From the NCBI GenBank assembly GCA_002067895.1, contig MVRE01000019.1, positions 1 through 63,768 on the forward strand: DNA of 63,768 nucleotides, written 5' to 3'. Origin of the DNA: Methanoregula sp. PtaU1.Bin051. GTDB lineage: Archaea; Halobacteriota; Methanomicrobia; Methanomicrobiales; Methanospirillaceae. Below the pieces are notes generated by a model. The model searched no databases. It saw only the letters and a list, made by a program, of their open reading frames with translations, and was not told the DNA's origin. A program made the translations under genes and the position numbers. Shown piece after piece: positions 17,190-28,765 of this stretch; within the stretch, counting starts at the first letter, position 1; every line of letters begins with the position of its first letter.

Positions 17190-19865
17190 GTGTCACGTAT
17201 GGCCCCGCGTGTTTTAAATCTGCCGGAGATCTCGAAGCGGAACTGGGACGCAATCATCGTAGCCGCCAGCGTTTCGATCCTGCTTTTCACGGTTTATTGC
17301 CTCATGACGGGGATAACCACCGTCTTCATGCACCTGTATTATTTCCCGATCATCCTCCTCTGCTATCACTACCACAGGAAAGGATTTTTCTATTCGATGC
17401 TGCTTTCCGTGATATACCTCACGACGGTCGTTTTTTTCGAGTATCCGAGTATCACCGAACTGGCGAGCGCGTTATTACGCTTCCTCACGTTCAGCGGGGT
17501 TGCCGCAGTCACCGCGTACCTTTCGATGATTCTTGAGCAGAGACAAATGGAATACCGCAGCCTGTCCGAGTTCAATGAAAGCATCGTTACGAATGCCAAT
17601 GTCTGGCTGACGGTTCTCGATGCGAATGGGACGATCGTGGTCTGGAACCGGGCTGCAGAAGAGATCAGCGGCTACACGGCAGGGGAGGTGATCGGGAACA
17701 ACAGGATCTGGAAACAGCTCTACCCCGAACCTGCATACCGCAAAGAGATCACAAAAACAATCACCGGTATTATCGGCCAGAAAAAATTTTTTGAGAATTT
17801 CGAGACAACGATCCGTGCGAAAAACGGGGACCGGAAAATAATCTCATGGAACACCAGTGCCATTCCCGGCCAGGAGGAGGCCCCCGGCCGCTTCGTGGCC
17901 ATCGGAATCGATATCACCGAACGCAGGCAGGCGGAAGAAGCACTCAGGAAAAGCCAGCTCCAGCTCAGAGAGGCAATGGATCTTGCGCAGTTGGTTCATT
18001 GGGAGTATGACGTCCCGACCGGTATCTTTACCTTCAATGACCGGTTCTACGCGATGTACGGCACCAGCGCAGAGCGCGAGGGCGGTTACCGGATGCCGGC
18101 AGAGGTATATGTGAAGGAATTCGTTCACCCCGATGAGAAGAACCTTATTGCTGAAGAAGTGAGCAAGGCCATAGCCACAACAGATCCGGATTATTTTTCA
18201 CGGATCGAGCACCGGATTATCCGCAGGGACGGCGAGGTCCGACATATTGTCGTACGCATTGCGATTACGAAGGATGCACTGGGACGGACCATCAAGACTC
18301 ATGGTGCGAATCAGGATGTCACCGAGCGCAGGAAAGCGGAAGAGGCCATCAGGATCAGCGAAAAGAAGTTCCGGGAACTATTCGACAACATGAGTTCCGG
18401 CGTTGCGGTATACGAAGCGAAGAACAACGGGGCGGATTTCATCATCCGGGATTTCAACCGCGCTGCTGAAAAAATTGAGAATATCAACAGGCACGATATA
18501 ATCGGGCAAAGCGTACGCGAAGTATTTCCCGGGGTGGAGGAGTTCGGGCTCTTTGACGTATTCCGAAAAGTCTGGGAGACCGGAGTTCCGCAGCAGCATC
18601 CCATCTCCCTGTATAAGGATGAGCGGATCGCCGGGTGGCGGGATAACTATGTGTACAAACTCCCTTCCGGCGAGATTGTCGCGATCTATGACGATGTTAC
18701 CGAACGGAAGAAAGCGGAAGAGGAACTTCAGAGATTATACCACAAACTCGAAGACCGCGTGAAGGAGAGGACGATCGAGCTGGAGCAGGCCAATGCAGCT
18801 CTCGTCTCGGAAGTCAGCCAGCGGAAGCTGGCGGAGGAATCGCTGCAGCGGGCCCTGTCCCTCTTAAACGCGGCGATCGAATCCACCGCCGACGGGATCC
18901 TTGTCGTTGACATGGAAGGAAGGATTGCCAGTTTCAACCGGCAGTTTACCCAGATGTGGAAAATTCCTGATAGTGTTCTCGCAGCAAGAGATGACAACAT
19001 GGCGATCAACTATGTGCTTTCCCAGCTTAAGGACCCGGATCGGTTCCTTTCGAAAGTGAAGGAATTGTACAGCCAGCCTTCGAACGAAAGTTTCGATACA
19101 CTCGAATTTCTTGATGGGAGAATCTTCGAACGGTATTCAAAACCGCAGGTGATCGGGCAATCGATTGTCGGCAGGGTCTGGAGCTTCCGTGATGTAACCG
19201 ACCAGAAACGCGCCGAGAGAAGGCTCACCGAATCCTTAAAAGAAAAGGAGATGCTTCTCCGGGAGGTACACCACCGGGTGAAGAACAATCTGCAGATCAT
19301 TGTCAGCCTGTTAAACCTCCAGTCACGGTATATCAGGGACGAGAACGTGCTTTCTGCAATAAAGGACAGCCAGAGCCGGGTCCGGGTGATGTCGCTCGTC
19401 CACGAAAAACTGTACCGGTCAAAGGATCTCTCCGGCATCAACCTCGAGGACTATATCGGGTTCCTCGCAACGAGCCTGTTCCATTTCTACGGGACCAACA
19501 AGAGTCTGGTGGCATTGTCGGTCGATGTGAAGGAGTCTCTGGTCGATATCAATACGGCGATCCCGCTGGGGCTGATCATCAACGAGCTGGTATCCAATGC
19601 ACTCAAGTACGCATTCCCTGGTGGCAGGAAAGGCGAGGTCAGGATCGCAACGGAGACGGAGGATAACATCCTGACACTGACGATCAGCGACAACGGGGTC
19701 GGAATGCCCCCGGAGATCGACTGGAAGAATACGGACTCGCTCGGCCTCCAGCTGGTAAACAGCCTTGTCGAGCAGCTTGACGGGAGCATCGATCTGATCC
19801 GAAAGAACGGGACAACCTATATCATCAGGATACAACGACAGACAGTACGGGGAGGAACGGCATGA
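17190..19865 (+). CDS. Membrane PAS sensor histidine kinase (HisKA_2 type)
   Basis: 891 aa. Residues about 20-115 hold three to four transmembrane helices. Cytoplasmic PAS domains follow at about 125-250 (same subtype as both PAS domains of the upstream protein: [16 protein letters not shown]), 255-375 and 380-500. A coiled coil (about 505-560) and a further PAS (565-680) come next. The kinase core has [15 protein letters not shown] with His694/His695 as phospho-acceptor candidates (HisKA_2), the N box [12 protein letters not shown] and the G1 box DNGVGMP. GTG start (ATG at 17199 is possible), 7 nt after the previous stop. Its end overlaps the response-regulator start by 4 nt, so the two form a signalling pair. 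Confidence 0.93.
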   Translation: MSRMAPRVLNLPEISKRNWDAIIVAASVSILLFTVYCLMTGITTVFMHLYYFPIILLCYHYHRKGFFYSMLLSVIYLTTVVFFEYPSITELASALLRFLTFSGVAAVTAYLSMILEQRQMEYRSLSEFNESIVTNANVWLTVLDANGTIVVWNRAAEEISGYTAGEVIGNNRIWKQLYPEPAYRKEITKTITGIIGQKKFFENFETTIRAKNGDRKIISWNTSAIPGQEEAPGRFVAIGIDITERRQAEEALRKSQLQLREAMDLAQLVHWEYDVPTGIFTFNDRFYAMYGTSAEREGGYRMPAEVYVKEFVHPDEKNLIAEEVSKAIATTDPDYFSRIEHRIIRRDGEVRHIVVRIAITKDALGRTIKTHGANQDVTERRKAEEAIRISEKKFRELFDNMSSGVAVYEAKNNGADFIIRDFNRAAEKIENINRHDIIGQSVREVFPGVEEFGLFDVFRKVWETGVPQQHPISLYKDERIAGWRDNYVYKLPSGEIVAIYDDVTERKKAEEELQRLYHKLEDRVKERTIELEQANAALVSEVSQRKLAEESLQRALSLLNAAIESTADGILVVDMEGRIASFNRQFTQMWKIPDSVLAARDDNMAINYVLSQLKDPDRFLSKVKELYSQPSNESFDTLEFLDGRIFERYSKPQVIGQSIVGRVWSFRDVTDQKRAERRLTESLKEKEMLLREVHHRVKNNLQIIVSLLNLQSRYIRDENVLSAIKDSQSRVRVMSLVHEKLYRSKDLSGINLEDYIGFLATSLFHFYGTNKSLVALSVDVKESLVDINTAIPLGLIINELVSNALKYAFPGGRKGEVRIATETEDNILTLTISDNGVGMPPEIDWKNTDSLGLQLVNSLVEQLDGSIDLIRKNGTTYIIRIQRQTVRGGTA

Positions 19866-20794
19866 CGGCAGCGGCACTATTCATCGTCGAGGACGAGATG
19901 ATCGTAGCCAAGGACATCCGCGAGACCGTAAAGAGCCTCGGCTACCGCGTTGCGGGGATGGCAAAGACCGGCGAGGCCGCTCTGCAGAAAATTGAGGAGA
20001 CCCGCCCGGATCTCGTGCTCATGGACATACGGCTTGCCGGGGAACTCGACGGTATCGAAACAGCAGGACGGATTCACTCGCTCTACGATATCCCGGTCAT
20101 CTACCTTACGGCCTACGCCGACAACGATCTCCTCGAACGGGCAAAGATAACGGAACCGTACGGGTACATCCTCAAGCCCTATGACGAGCGCGAACTCCAT
20201 TCGATCATCGAGATGGCTCTCTATAAACATGCCGCGGAACGGGAGATAAAAAAGCGCGACGCGATCCTGTTCGCGGTCAGTTCAACGGTCGAATGGCTTC
20301 TCCGCGTGTCTCACGCAAAACCCGGCAGGGGGGAGGAGCACTATGAATTTAACCAGTCGGAGATCCGGGATATTTTTGAACAGATCGGGCTTGCGGTCGC
20401 TCTCGATGCAATCGGGATTTTCCAGATCCAGGCTGCCCCCGGGAAAGAGGAATCGATATCCCTGAAATACGAATGGACCGGGGAGGGTACTGCCCCGGGT
20501 CTCTATAAGCCGGAACTGAAAAAGTTCACGTTCGAATCGCTCGGGCTAATGCGCTGGAAAGACCAGATCGCTGCGGGAAAAGAGATCATTGCCGGTGAAA
20601 CGGAGACCCATTCGCCGGAGGCCCGGTTTTTCTCACTGCTTGGTGTCAGGTCCGGGGTAATCCTTCCCGTTTATGCAAGGGATGCGCTCTGGGGATTTAC
20701 AGGTTTTTTTACCAGGTCGGAAAGGCCCTGGTCCGCAAGCGAGATCGAGGCGCTAAGGATTACTGCAAACCTGATTGGAACCGCAATGGCCTGA
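19862..20794 (+). CDS. Response regulator with GAF-like output domain
   Basis: 310 aa. Receiver domain 1-120 with the acidic pocket Glu10-Asp11, phospho-acceptor Asp55 ([10 protein letters not shown]), Thr83 and Lys105 (ILKPYDER). Residues about 130-310 form a GAF-like sensor or output domain ([13 protein letters not shown] ... [16 protein letters not shown] ... [20 protein letters not shown]). No DNA-binding domain is present, so output is probably by protein interaction. ATGA overlap with the kinase gene shows coupling. Confidence 0.92.
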   Translation: MTAAALFIVEDEMIVAKDIRETVKSLGYRVAGMAKTGEAALQKIEETRPDLVLMDIRLAGELDGIETAGRIHSLYDIPVIYLTAYADNDLLERAKITEPYGYILKPYDERELHSIIEMALYKHAAEREIKKRDAILFAVSSTVEWLLRVSHAKPGRGEEHYEFNQSEIRDIFEQIGLAVALDAIGIFQIQAAPGKEESISLKYEWTGEGTAPGLYKPELKKFTFESLGLMRWKDQIAAGKEIIAGETETHSPEARFFSLLGVRSGVILPVYARDALWGFTGFFTRSERPWSASEIEALRITANLIGTAMA

Positions 20795-20851
20795 CAGGTG
20801 AAGTTTTCCCCCCACGATGAGGCAGACGCTGCCTGGCGGCAAGGGCTTGTC

Positions 20852-22198
20852 TCACAGCGTTACCTTCTTCCACCCGCCGCCTGCAAACATCCACGCAAGC
20901 AGCCCTGCCTGCACGACAATTCCGGTGATCATGGCAAGCCACACTCCATAGATCCCGATACCGAGCAGGCCGGGAAGGATGAGCGCGAGCGGGATCTGCA
21001 GGAGCACCATCGCAAAGAGCGTCGCGTACATCGGCTTCCGTGTGTCTCCCGCACCATTGAGCGCGAAGGAGAGGACGACTGCCGAGCCCAGCACGATATA
21101 AAACGGCGCGACCGACCGGAAGTACGAGACGCCCGCTGCTTCGCTCTCCATCGTGGGGTCGAAGAACCCGATCAGCTGCGGGGCGAAGACGGTATAGATA
21201 AGAGAGACCGCAGCCATGATCGCGCCGTAGAGGATGAGCGAGAGCTTCACCCCGCGGGCAGCCCGGTCCGGCTGCCCTGCGCCGAGGTTCTGCCCCACGA
21301 TCACCGCGGTTGCGGTTGCTATGGCAAAGCCTGGCATCAACGCGACCAGTTCGAGCCGGTTCGCGATCCCGTAGCCGGAGACGGCCGCAGTCCCGTACGC
21401 GGCAACGACTGCCATCATCACAAGGAACGTGCTGCTGCGCAGGCCGGCCTGGATCGAGTCCGGGATACCGATTAAAAGAATCCTCCGGATCAGCGAAAGA
21501 TCGATCTTCCCTATCCGCGCCATCTCGATCGGGGACGACGGGCGGTTTAAGATCCAAAGGAATACAAAGAGCCCGAATCCCCGCGAGAGGATCGTGGCAA
21601 GCGCCGATCCTGCAACACCGAACGCCGGGATCATTTTCCACCCGAAAATCAGGAGGGGGTTTAACGCGATGTTGAGGACGTTGACCATCACCATGATCAG
21701 CATCGGCGTGCGGGAATTCCCGCATGCCTGGAACGAGGAGATGATCATCCAGCTCTCGATCATCGTGAAGATGCCGATGCAGAGCACTGTCAGGTATGCA
21801 CCCCCTAGTGCGGCGACGTGCGGTCCGGCACCGATCAAGAGAAGGAAAGGACGGGCGAACAGGAAACCAAAGACAGCGAGAAGGAGCGAGAGGATGCCGC
21901 CGATCACCAGCCCGTGCTCCAGCACGATACCGATTTTCTCGTATTCCCCGGCGCCGTAATGTCGGGCAATGAAAGCGGTCAGGGCCGTTGCAAGTCCGAT
22001 GATGAAGGTCGCGAGCACGAAGATGAAGGTCATCGCCATCGCGACGCCGGCGATGGCATCGGCACCCAGTCTGCCGACGAAGTAGAGGTCTACCATCTCC
22101 AGCACGCTCTGGAGGAGATTCGAAAGCACGATCGGCAGTGCTACTGCGATAAGCCCTTTAAAAAGGTCTCCTTCCGTCAGTTCGTTGATGTCAGTCAC
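20852..22198 (-). CDS. MATE-family efflux transporter
   Basis: 448 aa with twelve hydrophobic segments in two homologous halves, as in Na+- or H+-driven multidrug and toxic-compound extruders. The start LFKGLIAVALPIVLSNLLQSVLEMVDLYFVGRLGADAIAG contains the family's first-helix Pro and the VDxxFVGxLG motif, each within the first 45 residues; the second half repeats it near 235-280. The substrate cannot be predicted. A 58-nt gap separates it from the convergent response regulator gene. Confidence 0.92.
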   Translation of the reverse strand: MTDINELTEGDLFKGLIAVALPIVLSNLLQSVLEMVDLYFVGRLGADAIAGVAMAMTFIFVLATFIIGLATALTAFIARHYGAGEYEKIGIVLEHGLVIGGILSLLLAVFGFLFARPFLLLIGAGPHVAALGGAYLTVLCIGIFTMIESWMIISSFQACGNSRTPMLIMVMVNVLNIALNPLLIFGWKMIPAFGVAGSALATILSRGFGLFVFLWILNRPSSPIEMARIGKIDLSLIRRILLIGIPDSIQAGLRSSTFLVMMAVVAAYGTAAVSGYGIANRLELVALMPGFAIATATAVIVGQNLGAGQPDRAARGVKLSLILYGAIMAAVSLIYTVFAPQLIGFFDPTMESEAAGVSYFRSVAPFYIVLGSAVVLSFALNGAGDTRKPMYATLFAMVLLQIPLALILPGLLGIGIYGVWLAMITGIVVQAGLLAWMFAGGGWKKVTL

Positions 22199-22275
22199 AG
22201 AGAATCAGCGGTTATATCAAACAAAAGGATCCATGGATACAAACCAAAAAACAGGGCTGGTCCCGCCCCGGACGT

Positions 22276-23124
22276 TTATACGATGCCCAGCGCGGTCTTG
22301 TAGGAGTTGAGGATCTTGATGATGAATTTCTGGTGTTCCTCAAGCGCCTGTTCGTCCTCCGGAGATGTGATCATCGAGACGGCGTAGAGCATGACGAGCG
22401 CATTGTCCAGCTCCAGCGAAGCGGGATCCTCAATCTTCTCCTGCGGGAGGTTGATTGCTACAAATGCCTTCTCATCAGGAGAGAACGCGATGCGGGCATC
22501 TGCCCTGACCTGGGAGTTCTCAAGATCCTCGGCATTTGCCTTCACGATCTGCAGGGCTTTTTTCAGCGCCATCGTTATCTTCCCGTCCGGCAGTGCCGGT
22601 GCGGCAAGGTTGCATTGTTCGATTGCATTGGCATAGAGCCCGAACTTGAATGCAAAGAATGCAGACGCGATCTCGTGGGCAGTCTTTCTCGGGATGCCTA
22701 GCACATCAGGCCGTATCCGTTCGATATATTCACGCAGGAATTTTTCCATGGGACTTCCTCCTCGTACATCGGCAAGGGAGCCGAACCTGTGGTTCAGCCG
22801 TAAAAGCAGGATCGTAATGCTTACAGCAAACAGGAACTGCAGCAGCAGGGTGTGCGGGATATCACCGGGCAAAAGGAACAGGATGACTCCGTAGATGGGT
22901 GTACAGATCGCAACGATATCCTTTTTCGGTTTGATGAATGCAAAGTAGCCGAGCAGGAAAGATGCGGCTACGGATCCCCACACGAATGTCCCGGCATCCA
23001 GAATAACGCCGGCGCTTTGCAGGGCAATCGCAACTGCCATCCCGCCGAATGCAAGCGCCGGGACTCCGATGGTGAAGAAACGGTCCCGTTGTTTTAAGCG
23101 TTCAGTATCCGGTGCTGAGTTCAT
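22276..23124 (-). CDS. Hypothetical protein with N-terminal membrane helices
   Basis: 282 aa, no recognised family. Residues about 15-115 contain four hydrophobic segments; the rest (about 120-282) is a soluble, helix-rich cytoplasmic domain (IERIRPDVLGIPRKTAHEIASAFF and onward) with no cysteines or catalytic motif. Ends with a helix KFIIKILNSYKTALGIV. It is transcribed in the same direction as the MATE gene with a 77-nt gap, and divergent from the metallophosphoesterase. Confidence 0.7.
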   Translation of the reverse strand: MNSAPDTERLKQRDRFFTIGVPALAFGGMAVAIALQSAGVILDAGTFVWGSVAASFLLGYFAFIKPKKDIVAICTPIYGVILFLLPGDIPHTLLLQFLFAVSITILLLRLNHRFGSLADVRGGSPMEKFLREYIERIRPDVLGIPRKTAHEIASAFFAFKFGLYANAIEQCNLAAPALPDGKITMALKKALQIVKANAEDLENSQVRADARIAFSPDEKAFVAINLPQEKIEDPASLELDNALVMLYAVSMITSPEDEQALEEHQKFIIKILNSYKTALGIV

Positions 23125-23259
23125 GATTGCAGTTCCGGAGAAGCTATTGTTGCCATAATACTATGAACATAACCCCCTCATTCTCCCGACACAGGCCCTA
23201 TGCCTGCGGACAAACAGTGCATATATGGGGGGTGAAAACCTTAGGATCGATGACAACGT

Positions 23260-24012
23260 ATGGGAGCGGTTATCTTCTCCGATGTGCATGCCGATGCCGG
23301 TGCAATTGCCGCTTTCCGCTCATGCATCCGGGAGCCGATCTTTACAGAGCAATTCGGGCCGGTCGACCTCATCGTCAACCTCGGAGACCTCCTACACCGT
23401 GGGGATCACCCGGAAGAAGTCCTTAAAGCTGTCCATGCCATCTCGCGCGAGTACAAGCTCGTATCAGTGATGGGCAACCACGACCATGCATTCCTTAACG
23501 GGCTTCCGGTTAGCGGGAGTGATGCAGCGAGCCTGTACAGGCACGAGCGGCTCAAAGGCTCGCCCTACCTTTCAATCTTCGACGGCATGCCGATGGAATG
23601 GACAACAGACGAGATACTCTTTGTCCATGGCGGACCGATGGAGCTTGGGAACTCGACACTCCGGCTCAAGTTCTGGCAGCGGCTTTCTAGAAGATCCGGG
23701 GACACATTTGCCGGGTACAATTATACTCCCGCCATGGCTTTTTCCGTGCTTAAGGAACGGGGGCTTAAACACCTGTGCTGCGGGCACCAGCATACGAGCC
23801 TCTGCTGCAGGAACCAACCGAACGGCATCCGGAACTATTGTCTTGATTATATACCGGTTCCCTGCAGTATTGGTTCCGGATTCTCACAACTGGAATCTGC
23901 ACTTGTCTCTCTCGACATACCGGCGATCCTCCGCGTGGGGGCCTGCAGCGGGAGGAGCCCGGAATTCGCGTACACCGATTTTACGACTTTCTGGTTTCTC
24001 CGGATTTCATAA
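23260..24012 (+). CDS. Calcineurin-like metallophosphoesterase
   Basis: 250 aa with all metal-binding blocks in order: FSDVHAD (Asp8, His10), VNLGDLLHRG (Asp43), MGNHDHAF (Asn73, His74), LFVHGGPM and CCGHQHTS. Such proteins hydrolyse phosphomono- or diesters with a two-metal centre; the substrate is unknown. Cysteine doublets around the last block (LCCGHQHTSLCC) are unusual. TATA-like CATATATG is about 40 nt upstream. Single-gene unit divergent from the membrane protein. Confidence 0.88.
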   Translation: MGAVIFSDVHADAGAIAAFRSCIREPIFTEQFGPVDLIVNLGDLLHRGDHPEEVLKAVHAISREYKLVSVMGNHDHAFLNGLPVSGSDAASLYRHERLKGSPYLSIFDGMPMEWTTDEILFVHGGPMELGNSTLRLKFWQRLSRRSGDTFAGYNYTPAMAFSVLKERGLKHLCCGHQHTSLCCRNQPNGIRNYCLDYIPVPCSIGSGFSQLESALVSLDIPAILRVGACSGRSPEFAYTDFTTFWFLRIS

Positions 24013-24089
24013 GATGCAAACCCGATCCTGAACCGGTTCGGCCGGTTTCTTGTTCAGGACTTAATCTGTCTTCTCAAAAAACAATAATA

Positions 24090-24118
24090 CTTATATACCA
24101 TTACCACCCAGTGGTAAT
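24090..24118 (+). promoter_or_regulatory. TATA box and 8-bp palindromic operator before the antitoxin-like gene
   Basis: CTTATATA at 24090-24097 is followed by ATTACCAC (24100-24107), CCA, GTGGTAAT (24111-24118), a perfect 8-bp inverted repeat. It ends just before the ATG at 24120. This places the palindrome on the expected transcription start, a classic position for autorepression by a small ribbon-helix-helix protein. Confidence 0.65.
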
Positions 24119-24119
24119 T

Positions 24120-24299
24120 ATGCCTCGTGCAGGGCAGGGCCGGTCGATCAAGATCGACCCCGAAGTGTATGAGGCGTTGCTCGCGTTGAAGCACGGGAAG
24201 ATGACGATGAGTGACGTGATCGCAACCATGCTCCGCGAGTGTTATGGCTGGCAATCGGACTTCCCGGCCGGCCAGCGTGAACTCGAAGATTTCACGTAA
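24120..24299 (+). CDS. Small antitoxin-like protein (ribbon-helix-helix candidate)
   Basis: 59 aa from the ATG at 24120. GRSIKIDPEVYEALLALK looks like the beta strand and first helix of VapB/RHH-type antitoxins, followed by KMTMSDVIATMLRECYG as the second helix, then a toxin-binding-like acidic tail (RELEDFT). No PIN-domain or other known toxin follows; only a 43-codon frame at 24339. It probably binds the palindrome in its own promoter. The antitoxin assignment rests on layout and pattern, not on a database match. Confidence 0.65.
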   Translation: MPRAGQGRSIKIDPEVYEALLALKHGKMTMSDVIATMLRECYGWQSDFPAGQRELEDFT

Positions 24300-24338
24300 A
24301 AAAAGCAAACGATACAAGTCCCGGCAGGCGGGCACCAG

Positions 24339-24470
24339 ATGTCTTGGGTGATCCATATACATAACAGGGCGTTCGAAGAAGATCTGACACGTGATACCTT
24401 GAACCGGCTGATCCAGCGGATCGACGAAGAGTTCTATCTGCCGGATGAGTTCGAGCCTGAAAACCCCTGA
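24339..24470 (+). CDS. Possible 43-aa small acidic protein
   Basis: ATG SWVIHIHNRAFEED to a TGA at 24468, 43 aa, 39 nt after the antitoxin-like gene. The C-terminus is strongly acidic (RIDEEFYLPDEFEPENP) and the third-position bias matches local genes, which supports coding. The ribosome-binding site is weak (GGCGGGCACC). It might be the remnant of a toxin or a regulatory peptide in the same transcript. Unrecognised. Confidence 0.4.
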   Translation: MSWVIHIHNRAFEEDLTRDTLNRLIQRIDEEFYLPDEFEPENP

Positions 24471-24495
24471 AAAGCTTAAGAAAGCTGCTCTACCC

Positions 24496-25791
24496 TCACG
24501 GTGAAACGGGCACGGTATCGGGAAAAGAAATCTGCACGTCGCCTCCAGAAATCCCCCCCAAGATTTTTTCCAGTTTTTCGCGCAGGTCCGGTATCTTTTT
24601 ACGAAGATCGTCCTGCCACTTTATGAGATCAGCATAGGCTTGTTTCTCCTTTGCCCGGGCTTCGAAGAGCTGATGCATCTCATTTGTAACATCTTTATGC
24701 TTCGTGATAACGGGATGAGAAGAGAATGCCTGTTCTGCAGCGATGTACTGTGCCGCCTGTCTGGCATATTGTGCAGAGCGGGCTTCAATCCCGCAGGAAA
24801 ATTCATCCTTTGTAGAGAAAAGGGCCCGCTCCTCTTTGTTCTTCAGGGCGATCTCGCCTGCGTCGATCATCCGCCGCACCGGTGTATAGGCGGCATCAAG
24901 AACACCGGCCAGTCCGGCCTGATCCGGTACAGTATGATCCGAGAGGAGGTGCATTGCTGCAGCAATTGCCCGCTCATCGGACGACCTGTGCTGCCGGCGG
25001 GCAACCTTTTCAGCTTTGCGCAGGACGTGGGATGCGGTCATGGACATGGCGGAATACTTTCGCAAGGTCGAATCACGCTCTTTTTTCAGCTGCAAAAGAG
25101 CCGCTTCCAGGCCTGCAAGATCCGGCCCGGCACGTCTCTGTTCGAGTTCTGCGGACACCTGTTCGCATGCAGCAATCCTTGTATCGGTTTCTTCCCTGCG
25201 CCGCACCATGCGTATCTCCTTTTCCTTCGATTTTGTGAGGTCTTCGTTGATATCGACGAGTGCAGCATGTATCTTCTCCGCCGCGTCGATCCGTGTTATC
25301 TCGTCCCGGTAGGAACCGATTGGTCCGTTCATTTCATTGACGCTTCGACCGATTTCCGCAACGCAGGCAGTAACAGCCTTCATCTCATCGGGGAATGCCG
25401 CCATGAGATATCTTCCCTGCGCCTGTGCACTGTTGATACAGGCTTTCAGGAGTTCGGCAGCAGCAGCATAGAATTCTTCGGGTTCATCCGGCAGCGGTTT
25501 TTCGAGTGCTGCCATGACGACCCTGAAATACTGGGGCAGGGACTTTTCCGCGATGCTTTTGAGTCTCGGGTGAATTGTCTCATTGAACTGGGCGGCATGG
25601 AGGATCTCCACGACCCCCTTCAGCCGTCCTGCCGATGAACGGATCCCGGCCTGTTCTTTTGCGATGCAACTTGTGAGCCGCTCTATAGCTTCACTTCTCC
25701 GGTTTTTAAGCCATGAAGGAATTTCATCGAACCGGATCAGGAGAGGGGGCTCTTCTTCCGGTTTGAAAAGGCCTTTGATGAATTTCAGCAT
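24496..25791 (-). CDS. Coiled-coil hypothetical protein
   Basis: 431 aa, soluble, mostly alpha-helical. Strong coiled-coil stretches are about 165-240 (DINEDLTKSKEKEIRMVRRR and LKKERDSTLRKYSAM) and 350-415 (FEARAKEKQAYADLIKWQDDL). No catalytic motif or membrane segment. The pattern recalls archaeal cytoskeletal or chromosome-associated helper proteins but no family is recognised. It lies 46 nt after the NadM stop on the same strand, so it may be the last gene of larB-nadM. Confidence 0.75.
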   Translation of the reverse strand: MLKFIKGLFKPEEEPPLLIRFDEIPSWLKNRRSEAIERLTSCIAKEQAGIRSSAGRLKGVVEILHAAQFNETIHPRLKSIAEKSLPQYFRVVMAALEKPLPDEPEEFYAAAAELLKACINSAQAQGRYLMAAFPDEMKAVTACVAEIGRSVNEMNGPIGSYRDEITRIDAAEKIHAALVDINEDLTKSKEKEIRMVRRREETDTRIAACEQVSAELEQRRAGPDLAGLEAALLQLKKERDSTLRKYSAMSMTASHVLRKAEKVARRQHRSSDERAIAAAMHLLSDHTVPDQAGLAGVLDAAYTPVRRMIDAGEIALKNKEERALFSTKDEFSCGIEARSAQYARQAAQYIAAEQAFSSHPVITKHKDVTNEMHQLFEARAKEKQAYADLIKWQDDLRKKIPDLREKLEKILGGISGGDVQISFPDTVPVSP

Positions 25792-25837
25792 CGCATACCC
25801 CGTTTAACTGTTAACAATGCCGGACGGAACAACCGCG

Positions 25838-27126
<1,289 letters not shown>

Positions 27127-27176
27127 AAAGGCAACAATACAGATATGGAACGCCCTCTAATAATACGTTCATCGTT

Positions 27177-27497
27177 ATGACCTACCTTGTTTACGTTGCC
27201 GCTTTCGGCGCTGCTTCGGTAATTTTCCTCTGGCTGCGTGACGCCCGGATTTATTACCGGACCGGGCTTCCGGGATACCGGCTTGCAGCGTACTGGGGAG
27301 TGCTGTACAGTGCCCTTGCTTCCTTCGGGCTGCAGGTGACCGTGCATGTCCCGGACTTCGAACTGCTCGGCCTGGGCCTCGTCCTCCTTGCGATGTACCT
27401 GCTTGTCAACCGGAAGAAGGAGAAGGTCTGGACGAATGAGGGCACGCTCGAGCGGTTCTTAGGGAGCGTGCCGATCAAACGAGCGAATAAGAGATAA
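27177..27497 (+). CDS. Small membrane protein
   Basis: 106 aa with three hydrophobic segments (about 4-22, 38-58, 62-80) and a basic C-terminal tail. Not recognised. It is divergent from larB with a 50-nt spacer and precedes hisS by 35 nt in the same direction, so it may be co-transcribed with hisS-top6BA. Confidence 0.65.
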   Translation: MTYLVYVAAFGAASVIFLWLRDARIYYRTGLPGYRLAAYWGVLYSALASFGLQVTVHVPDFELLGLGLVLLAMYLLVNRKKEKVWTNEGTLERFLGSVPIKRANKR

Positions 27498-27532
27498 TTA
27501 AGCGGCAGCTAAGAAGAATAAGGACTGTTATT

Positions 27533-28765
27533 ATGCTCCAGAAACCCCGGGGGACACGGGACTTTTTGCCGGACGAGATGGAAGCGCGCCGCAGCGTGGA
27601 AGCGAAGCTGCGCGAGGTTGCCCGCCGCTGGGGATACCGCGAGGTCTGCACCCCGGAGTTCGAGGACCTCGAGCTCTTCACGATGCGATCGGGCGCGGGG
27701 ATCGTTGAAGAGATGTATGTTTTTGAGGACAAGGGGGGCAGAAAGCTTACGCTCCGCCCGGAGATCACCGCGTCCGTGATCCGTATGTACGTCAACGAGG
27801 CGAAGGTTGCGCCAAAGCCGATCCGGTGGTGCTACTTCGCCGACTGCTTCCGGTACGAGCGGCCGCAGAAAGGGAGGTACCGGCAGTTCTGGCAGTTTGG
27901 CGTGGAGCTGATTGGCGCGGACACGGCGCCGGCCGATGCGGAAGTGATTTTGCTCGCGGCCGACATGCTGGACGCGACCGGGGTTAAGTACGAGCTGAAG
28001 GTGGGCCATCTCTCGTTCATGAAGAACCTGCTCGCCGGTCTCGATCCGGTATCCCAGCGGAAGGTGATGGGGCACCTCGACAAGAAAGATTTCGACGGCC
28101 TTGCCGCAACGCTTGGCGAAATGCAGGAACCGGGCCTTGCCCGGGCGCTCACAGACCTCGTCGAATGCCGCGATCTTCAGTCGGCGTTTGCGATCGCGGG
28201 AGAGATTGCGGAACGGGAGCGGATCGAAAAAACAATCTCCCTGCTTGACGCGGCAGGACTGAAATACACGCTCAACTTCGGGATCGTCCGCGGGCTCGAC
28301 TACTACACCGGCTTTGTCTTCGAGGCGTTTGCAGACAACCTCGGCGCCGAGAACCAGATCCTCGGCGGCGGCACGTACCGGCTCGCTAAGCTCTTCGGCG
28401 GCGACGATGCCGCGTCCTGCGGTTTTGCAATCGGTTTCGACCGGGTCATGGTCGCGCTCGGCGAAGTGAAGCAGAAAAGGGAACCGATCGTCGCGATCGT
28501 CTGCACGCCGGAGGGACGCAGCCGGGCCCTCGCCGTTGCCCGCGCGTTCCGTAAGGCCGGCTTCCGTACCGAGACCGACCTGATGGAGCGCGGGATCGGT
28601 GCACAGGTATCCCATGCATCGAAAACTGCGGACTATGCGGTTGTCATCGGTAAGCGCGAGACGGAGTCCGGCGAGGTAACGATCAAGGACCTGAAGTCCG
28701 GTGAGCAGAAAACCGTACCGCTCGATGAAGCGATAGCCGGGGTAAAGATAAATGGTCCTCGCTGA
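27533..28765 (+). CDS. hisS: Histidyl-tRNA synthetase
   Basis: 410-aa class II aminoacyl-tRNA synthetase for histidine. Motif 2 region RYERPQKGRYRQFWQFGVELIG (split by its conserved Arg and Glu) lies near residues 103-124, the histidine-A signature GLDYYTG near 255-261, and motif 3 FAIGFDRVM near 300-308. C-terminal anticodon-binding domain (VAIVCTPEGRSRALA onward). Overlaps the start of top6B by 14 nt, a translation-DNA topology gene pairing seen here as a tight operon. Confidence 0.96.
   Translation: MLQKPRGTRDFLPDEMEARRSVEAKLREVARRWGYREVCTPEFEDLELFTMRSGAGIVEEMYVFEDKGGRKLTLRPEITASVIRMYVNEAKVAPKPIRWCYFADCFRYERPQKGRYRQFWQFGVELIGADTAPADAEVILLAADMLDATGVKYELKVGHLSFMKNLLAGLDPVSQRKVMGHLDKKDFDGLAATLGEMQEPGLARALTDLVECRDLQSAFAIAGEIAERERIEKTISLLDAAGLKYTLNFGIVRGLDYYTGFVFEAFADNLGAENQILGGGTYRLAKLFGGDDAASCGFAIGFDRVMVALGEVKQKREPIVAIVCTPEGRSRALAVARAFRKAGFRTETDLMERGIGAQVSHASKTADYAVVIGKRETESGEVTIKDLKSGEQKTVPLDEAIAGVKINGPR

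Noticed and set aside
20760-21725. 321-aa Arg/Pro-rich minus frame
   Set aside because: Frame-shifted reading of the MATE transporter gene.
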